Positions 53,606 to 61,604 of a DNA stretch of 64,000 bases are shown piece after piece. The notes under the pieces were generated by a model. The model saw only the letters and a list, made by a program, of their open reading frames with translations. It had not been told where the DNA came from and searched no databases. The stretch is from UBA4417 sp038204995 (lineage in GTDB: Bacteria; Bacteroidota; Bacteroidia; Bacteroidales; UBA4417): the NCBI GenBank assembly GCA_038204995.1, contig JBBRCH010000015.1:3488-67487 (forward strand). The letters run 5' to 3'. Within the stretch, counting starts at the first letter, position 1. Each line of letters opens with the position of its first letter. Made by a program: the position numbers and the translations under genes.

Positions 53606-56437
53606 ATGAATAAGATAATCCGCTTTGGAGGAATAATACTTCTCCTGTTTTCATACCAAGTCTCTTTCGCCCAAATCATTTGGCTGAAGCCTGAAAGCCC
53701 TTCGCTTACCGATTCGGTTACCTTGTATTTTAATGCAGCCGAAGGAAACAAAGCGTTAATGGATCTGCCGGGCAATGTGTACCTGCACACAGGTGTAATC
53801 ACAAATAAAAGTATCGACAGCCACGACTGGAAATACGTAATCGGTAACTGGGGTAAGGATGATCAAAGTTTGAAGATGAAACGCGAAGGCAAAAACCTGT
53901 ATTCGTTTCGTTTTGTGATCAATTCTTTTTATATGCTAAGGCCTGATGATGTTGTAAACCAGTTGGTGTATGTTTTCCGTAACCTGGACGGATCTTTGGT
54001 CGGAAAGACAAAGGAAAACGAGGATATCACTGTTTCCGTAAACGGGTATAAACCTAAATTGCAGATAGTTACAGTCAGCAATCAAGAGTTGCATAAACTT
54101 GTCAGGGTGGAACAACTACCGGATTCATGGAATTTCATCCTTGAAAAAGGCAGCATTTCGGTCCGTCCGTATTCCGAAAGCATGGTTGAGGTTACGTATT
54201 TTCCTGCCGGAATCACTAAAGCCGATTCATCACATTCCGTAATTATGAAGCCCGGAAAGATTTCGCTTTCATCCAAACAGGTTTCATCAGGGCATATCAT
54301 GAGCTGCGGACAAATGACAATAACCGCTAATGCTGATCCCTTTTATCTTACATACATTTATAAAGGCGATACACTGCTGAGTGAAGAAAGCGGGTTTTTC
54401 AGCCATCCCGGCAACTCAGGTGTGAGGCTTGCCCTGAAACCAGGCGAAAAAGTTTACGGCACCGGCGAACGGGCATTGTCTATGGACAGGCGCGGCAAAA
54501 AACTGCAGCTGTACAACAGGCCTTCGTATGGTTACGAAATGGGAGCCCCACAGCTCAACTACTCAGTTCCTATGACCCTTTCGTCGAGGAAATATGCCAT
54601 ACTGTTTGATAATCCGCAAAAAGGAGCAGTGGACATTGGTAATACCGACCCGGCAGTAACCGAATGGGATGCCATAGGAGGTACAGCGCGTTACTATGTA
54701 ATTGCAGGCAGCACTTTCCCCGAAATTTCCGACTCATACACTCAACTAACCGGCCGTCAGCCTTTACCACCCCGATGGGCCTTGGGTAACCTGCAGAGCC
54801 GCATGGCCTACCGCAACCAGAAAGAAACCGACAGCATTGTTACGCTGATGCAGAAAAAGGATTTCCCAATGGATGCCATAATTATCGACTTTTACTGGTT
54901 CGGCGACAGCATACAGGGACACCTTGGTAACCTTGACTGGTACAAAAAAGCCTGGCCCGACCCGGCCGGAATGGTAGCAAAATTCCGAAAAGAAGGCGTG
55001 AAAACCATCCTGATCACCGAACCGTATGTTATAGATACTGTCGCTAATTATAAGGATGCGGCGGGCAAAGGTGTTTTTGTAACTGACAGCCTGGGTAAGA
55101 CCTATGTCGACAAACAATTTTATTTCGGTGCAGGAAGCCTGATCGATATTTTTAAACCGCAGGCCCGCGACTGGTTCTGGCAGAAATACAAAAAACAGAT
55201 CGATATGGGCATAGCTGCCTGGTGGGGCGACCTGGGTGAACCCGAAAGCCATCCGGCAGATATCCGGCATGTAAATGGCACGGCCGACCAGGTTCATAAT
55301 GTTTATGGCCATTACTGGGACAAAATGTTGTTCGATAAATATGCCGAATACTATCCGAACACACGCTTATTTCACTTGCAGCGTTCCGGTTTTGCAGGCT
55401 CGCAGCGCTATGCCGCTTATCCGTGGACAGGCGATGTATCGCGCAGCTGGGGCGGATTGCAGGCACAGCTTCCATTGTTGCTAACTATGGGGATGAACGG
55501 CCTGGGATACATACATTCCGATGCAGGCGGTTTTGCACAGGGCGTTAAGGATGATGAACTTTATACCCGCTGGCTTCAATTTGCAGTTTTTACGCCTATC
55601 CTCAGGCCACATGGATCAGGAATCCCCAGTGAACCGGTTTACTGGAGTGAAAAAACACAGGAAATCGTAAGGACATACATGAAGATGCGTTACGCCATGC
55701 TTCCGTACAATTATACGCTTACATACGAAAATGCAACAACCGGGTCCCCACTGATGCGGCCGCTTTTTTACATTTACTCAAATGATACGGCTGCGTACCG
55801 GGTGGAAGATGAATATATGTGGGGCGACAATTTGCTGGTTGCGCCGGTTCTCCATAAAGAACTCACAAGCCGCAGTGTTTATCTTCCGGAAGGCAAATGG
55901 TACGATTTCCATACCGGAATTGAATACAAAGGAAATGAGCGAATGGATTTCCCTTTAACCATCGAAAATATCCCTTTATTTGCAAAAGCCGGTAGCTTTA
56001 TTCCCATGACTAAACCGGTAACCTCCACCGACTATTACAACGGAGGTAATTATGTGGTGTGGTATTATCCTTCCGGGAAATCAACTTTTATTCAGTACGA
56101 GGATAATGGCCTCGACAGCAAATCATTAAGTGAAGGAAAGTATGAACTGATCACGTATAAAGGATCAAGAGAATCACTGAAAACTACTGTTTCAATTTCA
56201 AAAACCGGCTCCTGGCCAGGAATGCCTGCCAGCAGATCAATGCAACTGGATGTCAGGATGAATACATTGCCCTCAAAAGTAATTATAAATGGTAAAACTG
56301 TGAAAATTACGCATGAAAAAGGAAAGCCTGCCGGAACCAAAACCTCCTGCACTTACGCTGATAAATGGCTTCACATTAATTTTACCTGGGATGGGAAACC
56401 GGTGAATATTGAAATTGTTGACAGTAAAAAGATGTAA
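53606..56437 (+). CDS. secreted GH31 alpha-glucosidase
   Basis: Retaining alpha-glucosidase family that releases glucose from maltose, isomaltose and short glucans. Signal peptide (residues 1-22, SFAQ). A starch-binding or Ig-like N-terminal domain (about 25-150) precedes the GH31 N domain (EKVYGTGERA). The catalytic barrel has nucleophile Asp542 (WWGDLGEPE) and acid/base Asp610 (WTGDVSRSW). C-terminal beta domains follow (PEGKWYDFHTG, YEDNG). 943 residues. It lies 201 bases after the GH13 gene and before the second GH13, so it likely completes periplasmic breakdown of alpha-glucans to glucose. The SusB-like role is inferred. Confidence 0.95.
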   Translation: MNKIIRFGGIILLLFSYQVSFAQIIWLKPESPSLTDSVTLYFNAAEGNKALMDLPGNVYLHTGVITNKSIDSHDWKYVIGNWGKDDQSLKMKREGKNLYSFRFVINSFYMLRPDDVVNQLVYVFRNLDGSLVGKTKENEDITVSVNGYKPKLQIVTVSNQELHKLVRVEQLPDSWNFILEKGSISVRPYSESMVEVTYFPAGITKADSSHSVIMKPGKISLSSKQVSSGHIMSCGQMTITANADPFYLTYIYKGDTLLSEESGFFSHPGNSGVRLALKPGEKVYGTGERALSMDRRGKKLQLYNRPSYGYEMGAPQLNYSVPMTLSSRKYAILFDNPQKGAVDIGNTDPAVTEWDAIGGTARYYVIAGSTFPEISDSYTQLTGRQPLPPRWALGNLQSRMAYRNQKETDSIVTLMQKKDFPMDAIIIDFYWFGDSIQGHLGNLDWYKKAWPDPAGMVAKFRKEGVKTILITEPYVIDTVANYKDAAGKGVFVTDSLGKTYVDKQFYFGAGSLIDIFKPQARDWFWQKYKKQIDMGIAAWWGDLGEPESHPADIRHVNGTADQVHNVYGHYWDKMLFDKYAEYYPNTRLFHLQRSGFAGSQRYAAYPWTGDVSRSWGGLQAQLPLLLTMGMNGLGYIHSDAGGFAQGVKDDELYTRWLQFAVFTPILRPHGSGIPSEPVYWSEKTQEIVRTYMKMRYAMLPYNYTLTYENATTGSPLMRPLFYIYSNDTAAYRVEDEYMWGDNLLVAPVLHKELTSRSVYLPEGKWYDFHTGIEYKGNERMDFPLTIENIPLFAKAGSFIPMTKPVTSTDYYNGGNYVVWYYPSGKSTFIQYEDNGLDSKSLSEGKYELITYKGSRESLKTTVSISKTGSWPGMPASRSMQLDVRMNTLPSKVIINGKTVKITHEKGKPAGTKTSCTYADKWLHINFTWDGKPVNIEIVDSKKM

Positions 56438-56521
56438 TTGAATAGAAGTCAAAGGTTAAAAGAAAAAAGTATTAAGCTCTGAACCAGAAATACTGAAAGA
56501 AATAAAATCTGCAACTTTTTT

Positions 56522-56558
56522 AACCACTTAGGCACTAAGTACACATAGAAGCACTAAG
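56522..56558. repeat. CACTTAGGCACTAAGTACACATAG simple repeat
   Basis: Three loose copies of (GG)CACTAAG / CACTTAG in the gap before the second GH13 gene. A low-complexity intergenic repeat of a style common in Bacteroidota genomes. Confidence 0.35.
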
Positions 56559-56664
56559 CTAAACATAACTACTGAATAACCATTGAATGACCACTCATTC
56601 ATCTGGGATTAACCTTTTAATACTCTATCTTCATAACCCCGAAAACCTTCAAACAAATACACAT

Positions 56665-58047
56665 ATGAAAACATTAACTAAAACTTTATTTATGCTTTTC
56701 TGCATATCCTTACTTTTTACCGGATGCAAGACCAAACCCGTTGCTTCTGACATAAAAGCCAATTATCCTGACTGGGTCAAAAACGACGTAATCTATGAAG
56801 TTAACGTTCGGCAATACACTCCCGAAGGAACATTTAAAGCCTTCGAAACTAATCTTCCTCGACTGAAAGAACTGGGTGTCGATATCCTGTGGTTTATGCC
56901 TATACACCCGATCGGAATCAAAGACCGTAAATTCCCGGAAGGTTCAAAAAACAGTCTCGGAAGTTATTATTCAGTGAAAGATTATAAAGGAATAAACCCG
57001 GAATTCGGAACCGAAGCTGATTTCAAAGAATTGGTAAACAAGGCGCATGAAATGGGATTTAAAGTAATTATCGACTGGGTAGCCAACCATTCCTCCCGCG
57101 ATAACGCATGGATCACGGAACATCCCGAATGGTATATACACGACAGCACCGGCAAAATCCTTGCCCCCTTCGACTGGACTGATGTTGCCAAACTCAACTT
57201 TGCCGATACCAATATGCGTGCAGCCATGATTGATGCCATGAAATATTGGGTAATCAACTGCGATATAGATGGTTTTCGTTGCGATGTAGCCGGCGAAGTC
57301 CCGGTTGATTTCTGGGACGATGCCCATGCTGAGTTGGAGAGAATCAAGCCTATGTTCATTCTGGCTGAAAACGAAAACCATCCTGAACTTTGCAATATAA
57401 CTTTCGATGCCAATTATGGCTGGGGTATGCACCAGGTGATGCACCACGTGGCACAAGGGAAAGATTCTGTTTATAAAATTTTCCGCCAGGTGATGAAAGT
57501 AGATTCCATTTTGCCAAAGTATGCTATGCAGATGAATTTCATTACCAACCACGACGAAAATTCATGGAACGGTACCGCAAAGGAAAAATTCGGTGCAGGC
57601 GAAAATGCTTTTGCCGTTTTGACCTATACACTTCCGGGTATGCCTCTGATATACAGCGGGCAGGAAGCCGGCCTCGACACACGTTTGAAATTCTTTACCA
57701 AAGATTCCATCGACTGGAAAAAGGATGATTTCGCCCCGTTCTATAAAACACTAAACGCACTGAAACATTCAAACGAAGCGCTCTGGAATCCACCGTACGG
57801 CGGTACTTTTGCTCAGCTGAAAAATTCTGCTCCGAAACAAGTCCTTTCGTTTCTGCGCGAAAAAGGCAGCGCCCGTGTTGTTGTAATCCTCAATCTAAGT
57901 CCCGATCCGGTTACTGTAAACCTGAAGGACAGCCAGGCGGATGATGATTACACGGATGTTTTTACAAAAACCAATTTTACACTCAATAGTACTAACCTAA
58001 ATCTAACCATGCAACCATGGGGATACCTGGTGATGGAGAAGAAATAA
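56665..58047 (+). CDS. GH13 alpha-amylase-family lipoprotein
   Basis: Alpha-glucan hydrolase anchored by a lipid: lipobox ending at Cys21 (LLFTGCKTK) when started at the ATG at 56665; the 56587 start would add 26 residues and spoil the signal. Catalytic residues are intact: nucleophile Asp207 (GFRCDVAG), Glu235 (ILAENE), Asp297 (TNHDEN), with region I DWVANH. A short C-terminal beta domain closes it. 460 residues from this start. The lipobox and short length fit a surface or periplasmic amylase processing longer glucans before the GH13 and GH31 enzymes upstream. Followed by a hairpin. Confidence 0.93.
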   Translation: MKTLTKTLFMLFCISLLFTGCKTKPVASDIKANYPDWVKNDVIYEVNVRQYTPEGTFKAFETNLPRLKELGVDILWFMPIHPIGIKDRKFPEGSKNSLGSYYSVKDYKGINPEFGTEADFKELVNKAHEMGFKVIIDWVANHSSRDNAWITEHPEWYIHDSTGKILAPFDWTDVAKLNFADTNMRAAMIDAMKYWVINCDIDGFRCDVAGEVPVDFWDDAHAELERIKPMFILAENENHPELCNITFDANYGWGMHQVMHHVAQGKDSVYKIFRQVMKVDSILPKYAMQMNFITNHDENSWNGTAKEKFGAGENAFAVLTYTLPGMPLIYSGQEAGLDTRLKFFTKDSIDWKKDDFAPFYKTLNALKHSNEALWNPPYGGTFAQLKNSAPKQVLSFLREKGSARVVVILNLSPDPVTVNLKDSQADDDYTDVFTKTNFTLNSTNLNLTMQPWGYLVMEKK

Positions 58048-58060
58048 GCCTGAACTTATA

Positions 58061-58091
58061 GTCAGGGCGCGACCTTTAGACGCGTCCTGAC
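58061..58091. repeat. GTCAGGGCGCG hairpin element, copy 1
   Basis: GTCAGGGCGCG and CGCGTCCTGAC form an 11-bp stem with one G-T pair, 13 bases after the GH13 stop. No T run follows, so it is not a classical terminator. A relative lies at 61461-61493. Confidence 0.6.
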
Positions 58092-58395
58092 TAACAAATG
58101 AATTTGTAAATGCACTATGGATAATTATTTAAACCCGGCATATAATCAGTTATGAAAATTTGTACTGTGTCGCAACAGGAAAATACTCGTAAAAAGGTAT
58201 GCTCAGGCCGGAATTTGTTGTTTGTGGTTTATAAAAGTTAATGAAATAAAAAAAATAATTTGAAATTTAAAGTGTTATTAATCAATGATATAAATAATAA
58301 TTTGCAATATTTTGTTTAATATTTTATATAATTCATTAAACAAAATGATTTCTTTCATGTTTCTATGGTATAACTAATCAATAAATTTATATACC
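58092..58395. other. AT-rich leader region of the fasciclin gene
   Basis: About 300 bases, very AT-rich from 58240 (runs such as AATAATTTGAAATTTAAAG). It must hold the fasciclin promoter, but no exact TAnnTTTG box was found. No reading frame or RNA structure recognised. Confidence 0.4.
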
Positions 58396-59733
58396 ATGAT
58401 AACAAAATCCCCCCTCAAGACCATTTCTACCCTGATGGCCGTGATCGCCATAGGAATTCTTTCTTTGTCGTCGTGTAAAAAAGATGATAACAACACCGAT
58501 CCTATTAATAATACTCCTCAGAGTATTGTAAAAATTGCCTCAGCAGATCCACAATTTTCCATTCTTGTGCAGGCGCTCCAAAAAGCTGACCTGGCATCGA
58601 CACTGGATCAGGCAGGTACCTTTACAGTTTTTGCCCCCACGAATGCTGCATTCAATGCTTTGTTTGCTAAATTAAATGTTTCCGGCATCGACCAGCTTTC
58701 TGCTGATGCATTAAAACCAATTCTGCTTTACCATGTGTTGGGAAGCAAAGCTGTTTCGACAGGGTTGAGCAGCGGGTATGTTTCGACTATGAGTCCGGCC
58801 GTGAGCGGACGTTATGTTTCCCTTAAAGTTGATGTAACAAACGGGGTGAAACTCAACAATTCAAGCATGGTTACCCAAGCTGATATAATGGCCTCCAACG
58901 GAGTAATCCATGTAATTGACCAGGTATTATTACCTCCGACAGTGGCTGACCTGGCCATGGAAAACAGCAATTTCACAACCCTGGTATCGGCAGTTGCAGA
59001 TGCAGGTCTGGTTTCGGCCCTGTCGGATCCAAATGCTACTTTAACTGTGTTTGCTCCTACCAATTCAGCATTTGCCGCACTAAGCAGTGTACCTGCCGAT
59101 CTGAAACCCATACTTCTTTACCATGTCCTGGGCGCTACAGTATATTCCGATATGGTTACAACAGGCTATACCAAAACCCTGAGTACCTATATGGACTATC
59201 CTATGGATATGTATTTAAATACTTCCTCGGGAGTGAAAATTAATAACTCAGCCAACGTGGTGCTTGCCGATGTGGTTGGAACAAACGGAGTAATTCATGT
59301 GATTGATAAAGTTCTGTTGCCTCCTACAGTTGTGGGGATAGCTTTGAATAACAGCGATTTCAGTATCCTCGTTTCGGCAGTAGTGAAAGCTGGTCTGGTT
59401 GACGCGCTGAATGCCAGCGGCCCATTTACCTTATTCGCCCCAAACAATGCAGCATTCCAGCAATTGTTTACCGCACTTAATGTTAGTGGCATAGCAGATC
59501 TGACTGCTGAACAACTTTCCCCAATTTTACTTTACCATGTTGTGAACGGAAATAATGTTTCATCCGGACTGGTTAACGGCAATATCACAACATTACAAGG
59601 TTCAGAAATCAGCGTTAATGTTGGTAAGGGAGTAGTACTGAATGGAAACACAAATGTTTCACTTGCTGATTTACAAGGTTCAAACGGCGTAATTCATGTA
59701 ATTGATAAAGTGCTTCTTCCTACTGGAAAATAA
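58396..59733 (+). CDS. triple fasciclin (FAS1) domain lipoprotein
   Basis: Cell-surface adhesion-type protein. Lipoprotein signal with Cys27 (LSLSSCKKDDNN), then three FAS1 domains (about residues 40-178, 180-310, 312-445). Each shows the hallmarks TFTVFAPTNAAFNALF (H1), ILLYHVLG, and the terminal NGVIHVIDKVLLPP. The repeats are close to each other, suggesting internal duplication. FAS1 proteins bind other proteins or glycans; no specific partner is visible. 445 residues. A strong terminator lies 100 bases downstream. Confidence 0.94.
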   Translation: MITKSPLKTISTLMAVIAIGILSLSSCKKDDNNTDPINNTPQSIVKIASADPQFSILVQALQKADLASTLDQAGTFTVFAPTNAAFNALFAKLNVSGIDQLSADALKPILLYHVLGSKAVSTGLSSGYVSTMSPAVSGRYVSLKVDVTNGVKLNNSSMVTQADIMASNGVIHVIDQVLLPPTVADLAMENSNFTTLVSAVADAGLVSALSDPNATLTVFAPTNSAFAALSSVPADLKPILLYHVLGATVYSDMVTTGYTKTLSTYMDYPMDMYLNTSSGVKINNSANVVLADVVGTNGVIHVIDKVLLPPTVVGIALNNSDFSILVSAVVKAGLVDALNASGPFTLFAPNNAAFQQLFTALNVSGIADLTAEQLSPILLYHVVNGNNVSSGLVNGNITTLQGSEISVNVGKGVVLNGNTNVSLADLQGSNGVIHVIDKVLLPTGK

Positions 59734-59833
59734 AACAACCAGGTAAAACAGTTCTGAAAATCATTTTTATTTTGATCTGGTAATAAGTTAGTTTAAACGA
59801 AATCAGGCTGTTTTCTTTTATTATATCACCCAG

Positions 59834-59865
59834 ACCGGCGACCAGGTGTTGCCGGTTTTTTTTTT
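59834..59865 (+). terminator. intrinsic terminator after the fasciclin gene
   Basis: ACCGGC (59834-59839) and GCCGGT (59851-59856) with an 11-base loop, followed by ten T residues. Confidence 0.82.
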
Positions 59866-60091
59866 ATAAGCATAAAGATCAGGCGGCAATCCGTTTACAT
59901 CTCCTGGTACTTGAGAGAACATCCTAATCAGCCGGTACTTCAACTCTATCCAAAAATGGTAATTATTACAAAACAGTCTTCATCCCATTCAGATCTTGCG
60001 GAATTGTTATTCAATGGTTTGTTAAAAAACGAAATTTTTGTTTTGAATGAATTCTGACAGGCTTCTTAAAAAAGACCTGCCAACCGGAGTC

Positions 60092-60173
60092 GTGCATTTT
60101 CAAAATTACATCCATGTATTTTCAAAATTCAGTTCGTGTAATTTCAAAATTGGAGTGATGTATTTTCAAAATA
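60092..60173 (+). promoter_or_regulatory. four 22-bp-spaced direct repeats (RTGYATTTTCAAAAT) upstream of the DUF4143 ATPase
   Basis: Copies at 60092-60107, 60114-60129, 60136-60151 and 60158-60173 have the consensus (G/A)TG(T/C)A(T/A)TTTCAAAAT. The spacing is exactly 22 bp, about two helical turns. Each core ATTTT-C-AAAAT is itself a palindrome. The array ends 6 bases before the -7 box, so a bound protein would block or recruit polymerase. The rest of the 473-bp gap holds only the fasciclin terminator. Confidence 0.8.
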
Positions 60174-60178
60174 TATCG

Positions 60179-60186
60179 TATCTTTG
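60179..60186 (+). promoter_or_regulatory. -7 promoter box of the DUF4143 ATPase (TATCTTTG)
   Basis: Exact TAnnTTTG match, 21 bases before the ATG at 60207. Confidence 0.6.
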
Positions 60187-60206
60187 TCATTTAAATACAG
60201 CATATT

Positions 60207-61361
60207 ATGAAGCTGAAGCGGTCTCTTAAATCAGCGATTGAAATTTATCGGAAAAAATATCCGGTGATAACCCTTACCGGGCCAAGGCAATCGGGCAAAA
60301 CAACATTTCTGAAAGGTGAATTCCCGGAATATCGATACGTAAATCTTGAAAATCCTGATACACGGAATTTTGCAACTACCGATCCCAACGCCTTCTTAAA
60401 CCTTTACAACAAATATGTGATTTTTGATGAAGTGCAGCGGGTGCCGGCTTTATTTTCGTACATTCAGGCGTTGGTGGATGAGAGCCGGATCATGGGGCAG
60501 TTTATACTATCAGGGTCACAGAATTTTCACCTGATGCAGAATATCACCCAGAGCCTCGCTGGTAGGGTAGCTATATTCAGGTTGCTGCCTTTCGACTTCA
60601 CCGAACTAAAAATGGCCGGATTATTGGATGCCGATTTTACAGTGAATATGCACAAAGGGTTTTATCCGGCAATTTACGATAGGGACATTCCATCGAAAAT
60701 GTTCTACTCCAACTATATTCAAACGTATATTGAACGCGACTTGTCGGAAATTATTCAGGTTAGAGACCTGAAGCTTTTCAGGAATTTTATCAGTTTATGC
60801 GCAGGCCGTGCAGGCAATGTAATTAACCTGAATTCGCTGGCAAACGAATGCGGGATTTCGCAGCCAACTGCCAAATCGTGGCTTTCGGTCCTGGAAAGCA
60901 GCTATATCGTTTTTCAGCTTCAGCCCTATTTCAGCAATATGAACAAAAGGGTTACCAAAAGTTCAAAATTGTATTTTTACGATAGCGGTTTACTTTGCCA
61001 TTTACTGAAAATATCCGATGCCGGCAGTCTGCAACTCAGTACCCATAAAGGAAATGTTTTTGAAAACATGATTGTTGCCGAATACCTGAAAGCAAGTTAT
61101 CATCAGAACTTATTACGCGATTTCTGGTTTTGGCGCGATTCGGCAGGGCACGAAGTTGATCTGCTGTGGCAGGACGACGAAAGCCTCAACCTCGTTGAAA
61201 TTAAAGCCACTCAAACTATAATGAGCGATTTATTTAAAGGAATGTCCTATTTCGAAAACCTTGCCCCGCAATTGGTAAAATCAAAAACCCTTGTTTATGC
61301 AGGCTTGGAAAACCAGCAGCGAAGCAATGAAAATGTAGTTTCGTGGTATGGGCTGGATTAA
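60207..61361 (+). CDS. AAA ATPase with DUF4143 (nuclease-like) C-terminus
   Basis: Member of the widespread AAA_14/DUF4143 family of unknown function. Walker A GPRQSGKTT (Lys31), Walker B YVIFDEVQRVP (Asp74, Glu75), sensor GSQNFHLM. A winged helix (NSLANECGISQPTAKSWLSVL) follows, then a C-terminal domain with Glu316-x-Asp318 (HEVDLLW) and Glu331-x-Lys333 (VEIKAT), the layout of PD-(D/E)xK nucleases. 384 residues, complete and cytosolic. A solitary gene with its own repeat-bearing promoter; genes of this family often move horizontally. ileS follows in the same direction after 243 bases. Confidence 0.9.
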   Translation: MKLKRSLKSAIEIYRKKYPVITLTGPRQSGKTTFLKGEFPEYRYVNLENPDTRNFATTDPNAFLNLYNKYVIFDEVQRVPALFSYIQALVDESRIMGQFILSGSQNFHLMQNITQSLAGRVAIFRLLPFDFTELKMAGLLDADFTVNMHKGFYPAIYDRDIPSKMFYSNYIQTYIERDLSEIIQVRDLKLFRNFISLCAGRAGNVINLNSLANECGISQPTAKSWLSVLESSYIVFQLQPYFSNMNKRVTKSSKLYFYDSGLLCHLLKISDAGSLQLSTHKGNVFENMIVAEYLKASYHQNLLRDFWFWRDSAGHEVDLLWQDDESLNLVEIKATQTIMSDLFKGMSYFENLAPQLVKSKTLVYAGLENQQRSNENVVSWYGLD

Positions 61362-61460
61362 TCAATAGCTAAACAAAGAAGAGAGAATCCAACTCAAAAC
61401 CATGGTGGTTTAAGGTGCTGTAAGTGAAGTAGTTTCGAAATCATATTGATTGGGCTTTTT

Positions 61461-61493
61461 AGTCGGGGCGCGACTTTGAGTCGCACTCCGTCT
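61461..61493. repeat. GTCGGGGCGCGAC hairpin element, copy 2
   Basis: AGTCGGGGCGCGACT and AGTCGCACTCCGTCT form an imperfect 15-bp stem. The sequence resembles the element at 58061-58091 base for base in much of its length, so the two are copies of one small palindromic repeat. Confidence 0.55.
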
Positions 61494-61562
61494 AATAACC
61501 GGACCCCGAATTAACTCCCTAATTCCCACAACCTCAGCCCTTTTTTATCTCAATTTTTATAC

Positions 61563-61570
61563 TATCTTTG
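61563..61570 (+). promoter_or_regulatory. -7 promoter box of ileS (TATCTTTG)
   Basis: Exact TAnnTTTG match in the context TATCTTTGCAGCC, 35 bases before the ATG at 61605. Confidence 0.6.
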
Positions 61571-61604
61571 CAGCCTTTTAAAAAATAGCTTAATATACTT
61601 CCTT

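Noticed and set aside
60092..60173. Possible mini-CRISPR
   Set aside because: The non-repeat parts are only 6 bases, and the array is phased to a promoter; operator repeats explain it better.
60047..60229. 60-codon plus-strand frame before the DUF4143 ATPase
   Set aside because: It is a translation of the operator repeats and overlaps the ATPase start.
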